Positions 11,126-23,060 of a DNA stretch of 64,000 nucleotides are shown here, in pieces. This DNA comes from Ovis canadensis (Eukaryota > Chordata > Mammalia > Artiodactyla > Bovidae), in the NCBI RefSeq assembly GCF_042477335.2, contig NC_091246.1:254061501-254125500 (forward strand), in the 5' to 3' direction. The position numbers and the translations under genes were made by a program. The stretch's first letter is position 1; each line of letters begins with the position of its first letter. Under the pieces are notes generated by a model. It was not told where the DNA came from, ran no database searches, and saw nothing but the letters and a program-made list of their open reading frames with translations.

Positions 11126-11990
11126 TATCACCCTGCTGATTTAACTTCTATGCAGAGCACATCATGAGAAACGCTGGACTGGAGGAAGCACAAGCTGGAA
11201 TCAACTGCAAGAGAAATATCAATAACTTTCAATACGCAGATGACACCATCCTCATGGCAGAAAGTGAAGAGGAGCTGAAAAGCCTCGATGAAAGTGAAAG
11301 AGGAGAGTGAAAAAGTTGGCTTAAAGCTCAACATTCAGAAAACTAAGATCATGGCATCCGGTCCCATCACTTCATGGCAAATAGATGGGGAAACAATGGA
11401 AACAGTGTCAGACTATTTTTTCAGGCTCCAAAATCACTGCAGATGGTGACTGGAACCATGAAATTAAAAGACACTTGCTCCTTGGAAAAAAAGCTATGAC
11501 CAACCTAGAGAGTGTATTAAAAAGCAGAGACATTAGTTTGCCTACAAAGTCCATCTAGTCAAGGCTACTGTTTTTCTGGTGGTCATGTATGGACGTGAGA
11601 GTTGGACCATAAAGAAAGCTGAGCGCCAAAGAATTGATGCTTTTGAACTGTGGTGTTGGATAAGACTCTTGACAGGCCCTTGGACTGCAAGGAGATCCAA
11701 CCAGTCCATGCTGAAGGAGATCAGTCCTGAATATTCATTGGAAGGACTGATGCTGAAGCTGAGTTTGGCTATCTGATGCGAAGAACTGACTCATTTGAAA
11801 AGACCCCAATGCTGCGAAAGATTGAAAGCAGAGGGAGGAGGGGATGACAGAGGAGGAGATGGTTGGATGGCATCACCGCCTCAATGGGCACCAGTTTGGG
11901 TGAACTCCGGGAGTTGGCGAATGACAGGGAGGCCTGGCGTGCTGCAGTCCACGGGGTCGCAGAGTCAGACACGACTGAACCACTGACCAG
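11126..11990 (+). repeat. BovB LINE (RTE clade), 5'-truncated
   Basis: The 3' part of BovB, from just before the reverse transcriptase active site to the element end (GTCAGACACGACTGAAC). The YADD codons survive at 11233-11244. The frame is broken by indels, including loss of the CTCCAATACTTTGG block near 11763. Confidence 0.92.
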
Positions 11991-12835
11991 CAACATCATC
12001 GCGTCCTAGACTGAACCCTAAGCGTCTGGTCCAAGGAGACCCAGTCACCAAGAGGTCGGGCTGGGCTTTAAACCGAGCCAGCCTGACTCCAGAGCTGCCT
12101 CCTGGCACAGCCTCTCATTCTGCATCCTGGACCAGCACCAGGGGAGACCTGAGCAAAGAGCAGAGGCAGACCCCTCCCTGCAGGGCCTTCCCTTCTGGAG
12201 GAGGCGGGGCAGCAGCGCGAAGCCCCTCTGGCCGCGTTGGGCCCCAGCCCCCTGTCCTGTGACTCCACTCGGTGCCGCAGCTGCTGGGGCTGCTTCATCC
12301 CACGCTGCGAAGAGCTCAGCACACCCGAGCGGGGCTTCCTGCCTCTCCCCCGAAACGGGCCGCAGCAAACTTGGACAGTGATGTGCCGCCGCTCCAGCGT
12401 TTCAGCGGGGTCCAGGGCGAATCGCGCCGCCGCCGCACCTTGCTCAGTGCAGCGTCTTCCCTGAGAGCCGCCTCAGAAACGCTGCGGAGCAGGAAATCAT
12501 GAATAATTGCCCAAGGGGACAAAGCACAGATGAAGAGCCCAGGGCCGCGGAGGGCCGAGGGAGGGGAGGCTCAGTCTCGAGGAGCCGGCTTGTCCCAGGA
12601 GCCGGGCAGCCGAGCGAAGCAAGCACCCGCTGGCCTTGCGTGCAGCGTTTCAGATGCCTCTCCGGCTTCCTGGAGAGGCGGCCACTCCTGCGCTGGACCT
12701 CCGGGCCGGAGACCACAGGGAAGGGTCCTAGAGCGCCTTCCATCTGAGGCGGGGCCCTGGACGAGCCATTCTGACTCACACATCCAAGTTCCTGCTACTC
12801 AGAACCCTCCGTGGCTCCCGTCTCACTCGGAATCA
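11991..12835. other. Unassigned GC-rich sequence
   Basis: CpG-rich around 12200-12750. No repeat, exon or promoter motif could be assigned. Confidence 0.45.
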
Positions 12836-13450
12836 AGGCGCAGATCCCTGTTCTGCCCCGCACGGCCCTGTGCGGTCTTGCTCCGTCACTTCCCTCAGCC
12901 TCTCTGACCTCTACAACACCTGCTCCTTCCACTCAAGCCCCAGTGATCTCCGGGCACTTCCCTCAACGGGTCGAGCAGAGGCCCGCCACAGGGCCTTTGC
13001 ACTGACGCACAGCCAGCTCCCTCACCTCCTGCAGAATTTGGCTGAAATATTGACGGGCTCTCCCGGTGGCTCAGCTGGTGAACCCCCCAGTGCAGGAGAT
13101 GTAAGAGGCTCATGTTCGATCCCTGGGGCGGGAAGATCCCCTGGCGGAGGGAGGGCACAGCAACCCCTCCAGTCTCCTTGCCTGGAGAACCCCATGGACA
13201 GAGGAGCCTGGTGGGTCACATCTGCGGGGTCGCAGAGTCTGACACGCCTGGGCAACGTGGCGGCACACAGCAGACTCCCCACTTGAAGCCGCCCCTCCCT
13301 TTTCCTCTCTAGCTCTTCTCCGCTCTGTTCTTCGCCCACCGCTGCACCTCGCCCTCCTCACGTGCGTATTATCACCATCGTCATCATCTGTCTCCCGCTG
13401 TCAGAGTTTCAGCAGCGCAGAGGCAGGGACTCTGTTCCCACAGGGTGCCA
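12836..13450 (+). repeat. L2 LINE fragment, split by a SINE
   Basis: CACAGGGCCTTTGCACTGAC, CTCCCTCACCTCCTGCAGAA and, after the SINE, GCAGAGGCAGGGACTCTGTT follow L2 3' order. Confidence 0.6.
13055..13268 (+). repeat. Bov-tA SINE
   Basis: CCCGGTGGCTCAGCTGGTGA head, GGGAAGATCCCCTGG, CCCATGGACAGAGGAGCCTG, diverged tail. Confidence 0.9.
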
Positions 13451-13639
13451 GACAGTACGGGTTCACACGCGCAGACCCTCAGGTTTCTGGGTGGCAGGCG
13501 AGCCCTTAACTATCCCGTCTGTGGGCCCGCCTGCACCCTGCATACTACGCGCCTTCTGCGCAGTCTCACAGCAAGGTTCTCCCGGGGGTTTTGCAAAGAA
13601 TATTCTCTGGCTTGAAAGCCCATGTCCCCAGATGGGTTG

Positions 13640-13800
13640 GAACCTGGGCTCTGGGCCTCAGCCTCCCCGGGCCTGATCCCAGCTCCACCACCTGCTGCTC
13701 CGTAACCTAGGGCGAGACAGCTCGCCAGTCTCTTTCCTCCACAAAGAGGAAATACTACTACCATCGTCCTATTAGGGACTATTTATTATGTCCTTTGTGC
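13640..13800 (+). repeat. MIR SINE, degraded
   Basis: GATCCCAGCTCCACCACCTG and the following CTCCGTAACCTAGGGC and CTCTTTCCTCCAC are in MIR order. Confidence 0.5.
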
Positions 13801-14869
13801 AGATGGGGTAACTGAGGGTGGATCAAATAAGGGAACTCCCGCTGGGTGGACAGCTGCTGGGCCTAGAAATCAAAGCTGAGAGGGGGCAGAAGGCAGAAGC
13901 AGGCTGGAGGCTGAACACCTCAGTCCACAGCGGAAGAGCTCCGTTCTGCATACAATGGAAAGCAAATTCGCCTGGACAAAGCAAAGCAAGAGCCCGTGCC
14001 AGCGACAAGGACTAAACATAACCTCCAACATCAGTGCGGAAAGGTCTTAGAGACACTCAACCCACACTCCCATTTCCAAAGGAGAGAGAGGTTCGGGGGG
14101 GAGGCACGTCCTGGTGATCACACACGAGGTGCCAGTGTCCACACTGGGATCTGAGGACGGGGTCAGCTCTGCGTGACCTTGTTCTCTTTGTTGCTTGATT
14201 TCTGTTACATTCATTCAACAGACAGCCAGTTCTCACCCAGCTCCGGAGTAGGCCGGGCTCCCTGGACCCCAGGGAGGCCGGCTCTCTGGAGACGGTGAAA
14301 ATTCCCAACCCCGGGTCTGCATCCAAGGCAGCAGTGCCACTCACAGAGCCAGGGGAGGCTCTGTGGGCCCCCAGGCGGGCATCTGCGCACCGCCCACGTG
14401 TCTGTGGAACTCACAGCTGCCGGAGGCGGGAGAGGCAGGCAGAGGCCAGGGGAGGTCCAGGCACATCTGGCTGGAGGCTGTTCAGGGACATGCTCGTCTC
14501 ACTTGTTCAGAAGCAGTGATTTCTAGCTGGGAGGTGAGGAAGATGGTTCAGCCTGTCCGAGTTACAAACAATTAGAGATGGCATGTCCCTAGGGCCTGAC
14601 AGGAGATTTAGGACTGGGTCCTAGGGAGCGTTGCGTATCATGAGAGGGGAACAGAACAGGGCCTCTAGCCTTTTCTTCTGTCTCCATTCAACCAAACCGC
14701 TCTTCACCCAGCACCGGGCGGGACCAGGAGAGACCAGAAAAACACGGGGTGGGCAGTGGGGGCCAGGCTGAGGTAGACCAGGCTGAGAACCCTCAGAGCC
14801 CACACCCCTTTAGAAACACAGCAACCCCACGATGCTGGCGTCTGAAGCTAGGCAGCAGCAGCTCCGTCC
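13801..14869. other. Unassigned sequence
   Basis: No gene or clear repeat. Confidence 0.45.
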
Positions 14870-15150
14870 AACTCAGGGGTACCAGCTGGGCTTGTTTGAC
14901 CCCCTCAGGGGCATTTGGCAATGTCTGGTGACATTTTTTGATTTTCGTTAACTTGTCGGGGGCATGCTCCTGGCACCGAGTGAGATTAGGGATGCCTCTA
15001 AACACCCTACAAGGTTCTGGAGAGCTCTACAATAAGGAATTTAAGCCCTGGTGCAGCCAAAGGAATAAATAAACAAAAACAAATATTAAAAAAAGAATTA
15101 TCCAATCCCAAATGCCAACAGCGCTGAGGCTGACAAGCCCTGCTCTAAGG
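14870..15150 (+). repeat. MER5A-like hAT-Charlie transposon with insertion
   Basis: GGGGCATTTGGCAATGTCTG, GTGACATTTTTTG, GGGATGCCTCTAAACACCCT, GAATTATCCAATCCCAAATG and the GAGGCTGACAAGCCCTG end match MER5A. A 60-bp SINE fragment interrupts it. Confidence 0.72.
15035..15096 (+). repeat. CHR-type SINE 3' fragment
   Basis: CCCTGGTGCAGCCAAAGGAA followed by an A-rich tail (AATAAATAAACAAAAAC). It sits inside the MER5A-like element between AAGGAATT and AAAGAATT, a possible decayed target duplication. Confidence 0.55.
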
Positions 15151-16111
15151 AAAGAGATTTCAACTGGGAGTTCTAGGACCCATAGCGGCCCACGGATACC
15201 CTTCCAGAAATCCCAGCAGCCCCCTGAAATCATTAGCGAAACTTAAGATCTGGGTATATGTGTGGATTTTTCCCACGTGATCATCATTGTCCAAAAGTCT
15301 CAGGCCAGCGTGGAGGCCAGGCAGGGTGCTGAACGGCATGACTGCTTTATGCGTGGTTCCCAGCCCCGGGCATGCACACAGTAAGTGGTTGGTACGTACT
15401 GTTTGGATGACTGGCAGGGGTCCTTAACGAGACCCAGAAACAGTTTCCCTCTTCTCCACCCAAGTTCTGAGTACACCAGAAAGAAAGACAGAGGAGCAGC
15501 AGGGGGAGGCCAGCACGTCACCGCTGGCGCCGCTAAAGGCTGATTTGGGGAGCAGAATACAGCTTTCCGTGAGAGCCAAACGGGCCGCTCAGTGGGCCCC
15601 AGAATTAAGCAGACCGACCCACCCTGGCACAGACACCTCGGTGAGGACAAGCCGCCCACCTCCAAGCCCCGTCGTGGGAACAAAGCCCACATCCAAACTG
15701 GCGGTGCCCAACAGAAACGGAACTCAAGCCTCAACGTTTAGTGGCCGGGATGAAAGCACAAGAGAGCATATTCACTTTAAGACTTCCTGTTTAACCAATA
15801 GCTCCAAAATGCGATCGCTTTAATACATAAGCAACAACAAAAAATATCCGTGAGATGTTTTACTTTCTGTTTTCATACGAGTGCGTCTCACGCTGACAGC
15901 ACACCCCGGTTTGGACTAGCGACACGTCAAATGCCAATCACCTCGTGTGGTGGAGGCTGCCATACTGGATGGTGAAAGCCTCAGAGGGTTAAGGAATTAT
16001 GCCTGCCCCCACGACTCAAGCAGGAAAGAGGGGAGGGGAGAGACTGCCTGAGGCCAATTCGCCCGTCAGATAAGCAGCTCCACCTGTCCCGGGACAGAGG
16101 GGAACGGCCGA
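15151..16111. other. Unassigned sequence
   Basis: 15750-15900 is AT-richer and not repeat-like (AACCAATAG, GCGATCGCTTTAAT). It could be conserved non-coding DNA, but nothing proves that here. Confidence 0.35.
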
Positions 16112-16296
16112 GGCACGTGCGCTAAGTCGCTTTAGCCGTGTCCAACTCTTTGCAACCCATGGGCTGTAGCCCGCCAGGCTCCTCTGTCCGTGACATTCTC
16201 CAGGCCAGAATACTGAAGTGGGTTGCCATTCCCTTCTCCAGGGAATCTTCCCAACCCAGGGATAGAACTCAGATCTTTACCTTCTGAGCCACCAAC
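16112..16296 (-). repeat. Bov-tA SINE, head shortened
   Basis: CCCATGGGCTGTAGCCCGCC, GAAGTGGGTTGCCATTCCCT, ATCTTCCCAACCCAGGGATA; the segment before TTACCTTCTGAGCCACCA is partly deleted. Confidence 0.88.
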
Positions 16297-16477
16297 CCAA
16301 AATGTACATTAATTAAGTGACTTTTTCATAAAAGGAAATATTGGAATTGGAGGTGCACACCTCTTGAATGGATACATGGCTGGATGGATGATTAACAAAC
16401 AGATGATGTGAAGTCAAGTCAAGACGTAACACACCAGAGCAGGCAGTCGACTTCTATCCTTAAAAGCTACAAATGTC

Positions 16478-16860
16478 AAATGCTGCATGAAATCACTTAT
16501 ACGTAGAAATCTAAACTATGGCACAAATGAGCTTACCAGTGAGACAGAAACAGACCCACCGACATTGAAAGCAGACTGGTGGCTGCCAAGAGGGAGGGTG
16601 GCAGGGACGGGACGGGTGGGGAGTCTGGGGTCAGCAGATATACACTGTTGCATATGGAAAGGACAGACAGCAGGTCCTCCTCCTTATTTAGCACAGGGAA
16701 CTATATTCAACATCCTGCGCGAAACCGTAATGGAAAAGAATACAAAAGAATGTGTGTCTACACACACACACACACACGCAGCATATACAACTGAACCGCT
16801 CTGCTGCACAGTAGGAACTCACGCATCATTGTAAGCAGCTATGCTCCAGTAAGAGAACCC
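16478..16860 (+). repeat. Cetartiodactyl L1 3'-UTR fragment
   Basis: CATGAAATCACTTATACGTA, GGTGGCTGCCAAGAGGGAGG, AGGGAACTATATTCAACATC, ATGGAAAAGAATACAAAAG, then a (CA)9-type run. Confidence 0.75.
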
Positions 16861-17046
16861 TTTAGAGACAGAAAAGCCACCGATGTCAAATCCCCAGGAA
16901 GGAGCGCGGCGCTTCGGTGGCGCTATGCCTTTGTTGTTAAAGACCAGAACCCAACTGCCACTTCATCAAACTTCTGCAGGTGGAGGAAATGATAATGTCC
17001 ACATCACAAATCTACATGGTATCAATCATATATAAATAACAGGCAA

Positions 17047-17338
17047 CATATCTGCTGCTGCTGCTGCTGCTGCTAAGTCGCTTCAGTCGTGTCCGACTCT
17101 GTGCGACCCCAGAGTCAGCAGCCCACCAGGCTCCCCCGTCCCTGGGATTCTCCAGGCAAGAACACTGAAGTGGGTTGCCATTTCCTTCTCCAGTGCATGA
17201 AAGTGAAAAGTGAAAGTGAATTTGCTCAGTCGTGTCCGACTCCTAGCAACCCCATGGACTGCTGCCCAGCAGGCTCCTCCGTCCATGGGATTTTCCAGGC
17301 AAGAGGACTGGAGTGGGGTGCCACTGCCTTCTCCAGGC
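17047..17338 (-). repeat. Dimeric Bov-tA-derived SINE with (GCT)n
   Basis: A GCT run at the left is followed by two tail-type units (CAGTCGTGTCCGACTCTGTG and CAGTCGTGTCCGACTCCTAG). Flanks AGGCAACATATCT and AGGCAATGTATCT resemble a decayed target duplication. Confidence 0.9.
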
Positions 17339-17399
17339 AATGTATCTACCACATGGCAGACAGCGGGACCCTTCATTGAGAGTGTGAGCTATATGTACA

Positions 17400-17480
17400 G
17401 ACAGGCTTCTGTTAGCTATTGACTGCTCTGTTTCTAGTACCTGGCACATAGTAGGTGCTCAATAAATATTTGTTGGATTA
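17400..17480 (+). repeat. L2 3' end fragment
   Basis: CTGGCACATAGTAGGTGCTC and AATAAATATTTGTTGGATTA are the L2 3' terminus. Confidence 0.65.
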
Positions 17481-17489
17481 ATAAATTGT

Positions 17490-17620
17490 CTAATTTACTC
17501 AAAGGGCTCAGAGAGGTTGAGTAACTTGCCCAAAGTTACACTGCTCCCAAATGGTAAAACCTGAACTATAACCTGGGCGTTATGGAGGTCAAAGTCCATC
17601 CACCATTTGCCTCTTAACCG
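17490..17620 (-). repeat. MIR SINE, degraded
   Basis: GCTCAGAGAGGTTGAGTAAC, TTGCCCAAAGTTACAC and a diverged continuation follow MIR antisense order. Confidence 0.6.
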
Positions 17621-18869
17621 AGTGATGCAGGAGAATCACAGTTTCCCACCTATTCTTCATGAGCACGGCGCTGGGCCAGTTCTGGGGATGACGCGTGCCG
17701 GACAGTAACGCAGCAGAAGTCCCAGGCCGAGGTGGTTTCTCCATTTCTCCAGCTCAGACTTCTGCAAGATGCTCTCATCTTCAGGGGAAAAGCAAATTCA
17801 CTTGAACTAAAATAAGCAGAGCTCATGAGAGCCAGCTGTCAAATTTTCAGGGATTTCGTGACCCAGTTGTTTTAACATAGTCATTATTTAAAAATTAAAC
17901 TCTACAAACTCACCATGAGATAAACTGCATGAAGAGCAAAGACAGCACGTTCCCCAAACTAACCGCGCCACAACTATGACTGTGCTCCACTGTCTCCGCT
18001 CTGAAGGTCTCCAAGCCCGTCGTTCTGGTGTGATGAAGCGGCTTTCTGACGACATTGTCCTGCTCATCTCTTCCAACTCCACCTTCAAAGATTCCACCCC
18101 TCTGTGAAGCTGGTAGCTTGCAATCAGGCATAGTGGGAGAGTTTACACCGTGGAAACTGGCAACCACTACCATCCTGTTCCTGCTTTTATTAGGGTCCCG
18201 GAGAGACTGTTTTCACACAGTTATCAGCATTTACAGTCTTGGATGTGGCCGCAAACCAAAGGATGGCTATACAACTCTCCACTACACACCAGGATGACTA
18301 AGAGAAAGCATCCTCACTCAAAAGGGACATTTCACTGCAGGAAATAGCACCAACTTTGGCATTTTCGAGCCTCCCTGTGGGAGGTAGAAAATTCAATGCA
18401 GTTTCCTTTCTGGGGTCCAGCGGCCTTGCTCATCTCGACAGGGGGGCCTCCGTGACCACAGGATCCAGGTAAAGAACTTTCCCAGAGACGTCCAGCTCCC
18501 TTGGGAGATGTCAACGCCGAGCCCCTCTGGTCACTGCTACCCACGTCAGAGCAGGCCCTCCTGTCTCTAACGAGCGACTGGCATGACGCCCACGGCTTCC
18601 TCCTGGGCCCGCTGAGACGAAGTTGATTAGCCGCAGCCTCCCGTCCACACCGCACGCTCGTTGCCGCTGCTTCAGGGTCTCTGCTGGGTGTGTCAATAAC
18701 TCGAGTGGAGACGACGCAAAGTAGAGAACAGAAGTAAAGAAGTCAGGCTTGGGAGCATGCCTGTCCCGGCCGGCCACCTCAGCTGTGTGCCGCGAGTCTA
18801 GGAGGGTCTCGGATCCGTCTTGCACTTCCTCCTCGGTGGAGCTGGACACCTGTGGAGTCTCAGGTGCCA
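17621..18869. other. Unassigned sequence
   Basis: No gene or repeat I can name. Confidence 0.45.
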
Positions 18870-19096
18870 GGTGCACGCGTGCGTGCTCAGTCGCTTCCGT
18901 GGCTTCCGACACGCGGCGACTCCACAGGCCGTAGCCCACCAGGCTCCTCTGTCCGTGGGATTTTTGCAGTGAGTATGCTGGAGTGGGCTGCCGTTTCCTC
19001 CTCCAGATCTTCCCGACCCAGGGATCAGACCTGCGCCTCCTGCGTCTCCTGCCGTGCAGGTGGATTCTTTTACTGCTGAGCCACCGACGAAGCCCA
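18870..19096 (-). repeat. Bov-tA SINE
   Basis: GTGCTCAGTCGCTTCCGTGG, CACCAGGCTCCTCTGTCCGT, CTTCCCGACCCAGGGATCAG, GAGCCACCGACGAAGCCC. Confidence 0.9.
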
Positions 19097-19109
19097 GGTA
19101 TGTGCTGGG

Positions 19110-19290
19110 CACCTTAAAGATACTCTTACTTAACTACTTTACACGGTAGGTATCCTCAACTCCCTTAACCTACCAGGCGATGGAGGCTTGGGGAGGTTGA
19201 GTGTCCTTCCCAAGGTCAAGCAGTCAGTGCAAAGCTGAGGCCACAATTACAGCCCTCTCTTTGGCTGCAGAGGCAAGTACGCTGCACTCG
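19110..19290 (-). repeat. MIR SINE, degraded
   Basis: GGAGGCTTGGGGAGGTTGAG, CCTTCCCAAGGTCAAGCAGT and the GAGGCCACAATTACAGCC region follow MIR antisense order. Confidence 0.55.
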
Positions 19291-21204
19291 CCTGAAACAG
19301 TTACCCTAGAGTAAACCTTGGAGAGTGAGTATGATTTCAGCAATCAGAGTTGAGGAGGAGGCTCCCGGTGGATGATGCAGACGAGCATGAACTCAAAGAG
19401 GCAGGAAACAATGGGGATCAGCAGAGAACACTGAATACCCAGAGGTTCGCACAGATGCGTGGGTTCACGGGGAGGGGAGAACACGTGACTGCAGAGATGC
19501 AGTGAGAAAGCAAGAGTGGCCAGGCGGCCAGGCGTGAGGACGGACGCGGAGCAGGGGAAGGTGGAGGCCGGACGGGCAGGCTGTGAACCGCAGACGGCGC
19601 TTGGAAGGAGGGATGGGAGGATGGACAGTGAGTGGTGGACGGATAAGGGAAGGGATGAATGAACGGCTGGGGAAAAGAAAGCAGGGCAGGGAGGGACGCG
19701 GCGAGGGTGGGCGGCGGAAGAACGGGTAGGCAGGTGGCAGGGTGGTCAGTGACAGGCAGGCGGGGGGTGCGCAGGCTGAACAGCTGCCCGACGGGTATTA
19801 ACAGGAGCACGTGGAAGGGCTAAGCGTGGACCCGAGCTGGTGGAATATTGAAAATGCGGGCAGGTGGGCGATAGAAAAGGGAACCCAGGCGGGGGCCGAA
19901 TGAGCCAGCGGGTGATGGTGGGGGGCAGCATGGAAGGGCTTTCCGGGCCTTTGGGTTGAGAGACGGTGAGGGACGGGATGGATGAGCAGCTGCGAGAGCG
20001 TGCGGACGGCATCGTGATGGAGACAGAGAAGGAAGGGAGAGCAGACGTGAGGGCCAAGAGCGGGAGGATCCCCCAGCCGTGGGCGCCGGGAAAGGCCCAT
20101 CTCAGAGGCACCTTCTGAGGGCCCCGGGGAAAGAGTCGCACCCAGACGGGGACCGAGGACCAACCGGAGATGGCTGACACAAGAGACGGGCAGCCAAGCT
20201 GTCTCGGAGGCTCAGCCCGGGCAGCCCCCCTGAGACCCTGGTCGAGGGGGTCCTGGCCCTGCCCCCACCCCCTCCTCCCACTTCCCGCGCCTGCCTGCAC
20301 CCGGGCTCACACAGCCTTTTCTTGGCAAGAGGTTGGAGTCGAGCGGTGGGGCCAGCCCGTTTGACCTTCTCTGTTCTTGGACATAATCACTGTTCTCCCA
20401 GATAACCGCTTTGAAATGACCCTGCCATTACACACCGTCCCGCTATTTGGGCCCATTTGTCTGAGAGCAGCCCTGTCCTGGAGAGCAGGGGTTGCAACGG
20501 AAGAGCCTCGGGGGTGTTTTCTCTCTCTTCTCCCAGGCACCAGGCTTGCCTTAACCCTTCCCGTCTCTGCTCTGGGCAACATGGAGCTCAGGACATCAGG
20601 CAGACGGGCCCTCCGGGAAGGGACCGGACATCTCTGGAGGCACTAGCAGCCGGAGGGCTCAGGCGTGGATCCGGGCACCACGCTGGGCCGGAGAAACGTC
20701 CTGAGGGGCAGGGAGCAGGCAGAGGTGGGAAGGGACACCCACGGCCAAAGCCAAGAGCTGTGCAGGTGAAGGGAAGAGCCTGAAGCAGGGCCACGAGAGA
20801 CCCAGGCGGCAAGTTCAAGGCGAAGACTGACCCTGGGCGGGCCCTGGAAGGTGGGTTAGCGTCACGAGCATCCCGGTTCCCCCTTGTGACGTGCAGGGCG
20901 GGAAACGTGTGGAGCGCTCCAAGGCACGGGACCACGGTCGGGAGACCCGAACCACTCTGCCCAGAAAGGGCACTTCCTTGGGACCCGAAGAACCACGCCT
21001 CTAAGCCAGAAGAGCCCCACCATGGAGACCTGTGTCAACTCTGCAAAAGGGGTGAAGGCACAGACAAGCCCGAGGAGGGGACCCCAGCTTCCCGATTCCA
21101 CTCCCGCGGCTTCCCACCCATAGGCGGTGCTCCCTGGAGGGCTGGACCCCGGCCCGTCCAGGAGCTCTCTAGGACCAGCCTGCGGGGAACACTGCCTTTG
21201 GAAT
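19291..21204. other. Unassigned sequence, part G-rich
   Basis: 19540-19780 is a degenerate GGA/GGGCAGG-rich tract without a clear unit. Open frames elsewhere have no family features. Confidence 0.4.
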
Positions 21205-21400
21205 TTCCCAGGCTTACACCTGAATCCTGGCCCAATCGCTAAGTAGTTGCGTGACTGAGGAAAGCGACTTAACCTCTCTGAACCTGTTTTCTTGTCTGCA
21301 AAGTGGCAGGAACAGTCACACTCACTCACAGGGCGGGCGATAATGCACATAACTGGCACAGCATCCAAGGCAGAGGAGCTGCTCACCGAATGAAAATGCG
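21205..21400 (+). repeat. MIR SINE
   Basis: CTGAATCCTGGCCCAATCGC, GTTGCGTGACTGAGGAAAGC, AACCTCTCTGAACCTGTTTT, CTTGTCTGCAAAGTGGCAGG. Confidence 0.7.
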
Positions 21401-21545
21401 AGAACAGGACACGCGGTGACCCTCCCACGTCCCAGCCCTGCTCACTAAAGCCTGATCTCCTGCCACACCGGACGTTGGGTCCTCTATGCTCATCAGCTCC
21501 ACCTTGGGACCCAAGCCACACGTGGTGGGGCCTGGAATTTCCGTG

Positions 21546-21872
21546 AGATCATCGAAAAAGCAAGAGAGCTCCAGAAAAACATCTACTTCCGCTTTATCGA
21601 CTACGCCAAAGCCTTTGACTGTGTGGATCATAACAGACTGGAAGATGCTTCAAGAGATGGGAACACCAGACCAACCTACCTGCCTCCTGAGGAATGAAGG
21701 GGGGAGGAGGAGGGGATGACAGAAGGTGAGATGGCTGGGCGGCATCACCGACGTGGTGCACGTGAGTCTGAGTGAGCTCCAGGAGTTGGTGATGGACAGG
21801 GAGGCCTGGCGTGCTGCAGTCCATGGGGTCACAGAGAGTGGGACACGACTGAGCAACTGAACTGAACTGGAG
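21546..21872 (+). repeat. BovB LINE, internally deleted
   Basis: The first 150 bases encode the reverse transcriptase segment around FIDYAKAFDCVDH, broken in frame. Near 21690-21700 the sequence jumps to the last 170 bases of BovB (GGGATGACAGAAGGTGAGAT to the CTGAGCAACTGAACTGAAC end). Confidence 0.88.
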
Positions 21873-22599
21873 TTTAAACAGACGGAAAGGACCCAAGTCA
21901 TGAGTCCTTTGGGTCAGGCAGCCTGGAGGTCACGGCCAGAGAGACCCACCGAGGGAGGTGCGTCAGGCAGCGTCCAGCCCTTAAGCTGGCTGACCACCTA
22001 CAAAGAAGGGGCTCCCAGCAGCTTGCTCGGCTCCCAGTCCCCCTCCCGAGACCCTCGGAGCTTCCAAGCCTCTCCTGCCCTCTGCAGCTCCTGTCTGTTG
22101 CCTCAATGCCTGGCTGGACTGTTTCCTAACACTCCGGCTTCTGGCAGTCTGGCCTGACTCCAGTTTCCAATCTGTCTGCATTGACCGTGCCATCAGGTGA
22201 ACAGAAACGACCGAGGTGGCAACGCATGGAGTGTTCCCGAAGGGGGGCACAGCGGGCTCCCAAACCCAGTGGCTTCTCCATCATAAGCTGGGCCCTCCGT
22301 GGGCATCTTCCGTCTCCTTTAATTACCTTCATTACACCTTTCCGTTTAGGCGTGTCCTCTTACTTTGAAGAAATCAGCACTCCTGAACCGCTTGGCTCAG
22401 CCGCCTAGGAGAGGTGCAGGGAGAAGCAGTGAGGCCCCAAAAGGCTGAGATCCTCCAGGATCTCAGAAAGAACCTAGAAAGAAGCCCAAGTCATCAAAGT
22501 CTAGCCTCGGGGTTCTCCTCCTGCAGGAAGCCCTCCATGATTTAAACCTGCCCAAATAAGATTGGAGTTGCTACCATGATTTGGGCACTCACAGCCCAT
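21873..22599. other. Unassigned sequence
   Basis: No recognised feature. Confidence 0.45.
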
Positions 22600-22770
22600 C
22601 ACTGTACTTAGGGCTACCTGAGTATTAACTCATTTAGTAATCTCCCCATATGTGGTGAGAAAATAGGCTCAGAGAGGCAAGGTAATGTATTGAAGGTTGT
22701 ACAACTTGTGTGAGGTTGGGTAGGGATTCCAACCAGATTCCGAAGCCTGTGCTCTCCCCACCAGGCCACG
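22600..22770 (-). repeat. MIR SINE
   Basis: TATTAACTCATTTAGTAATC, AGGCTCAGAGAGGCAAGGTA, GATTCCAACCAGATTCCG, GAAGCCTGTGCTCTCCCC. Confidence 0.65.
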
Positions 22771-22859
22771 TTGCCCATGTCACTCCTTGACGGAGGGGCC
22801 TCTTTCTGTGTTTGAAGTGGGTTTCTCAGTGACGGAAAACTGTCAAAGTTTTCTACCAT

Positions 22860-23045
22860 TATTCTATGATCTCCATGAGGCTGGGGGCTCTCCACGGGCC
22901 AGACCAGGAGCTCCTCGAGGGTGGAAGCTGTGCCTCTCCTCTCAGACTGGGAAGCTGCACCTCCCCACCAGACCAGCTCCCTGCAGAGGGGAGCTGTGCC
23001 CCCTTCACCAGACTGGAGCCCCAGTGCTCCCTCCCCACCCGGCCC
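22860..23045 (+). repeat. Degenerate tandem repeat
   Basis: Imperfect units recur with CCAGAC or CAGACTGG followed by GAGCT or GAAGCTG (around 22900, 22945, 22973, 23011). The CTCCATGAGGCTGGGGGCTC start resembles an L2 3' end, from which the repeat may have grown. Confidence 0.4.
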
Positions 23046-23060
23046 TGCCCTGCTCGAGCT

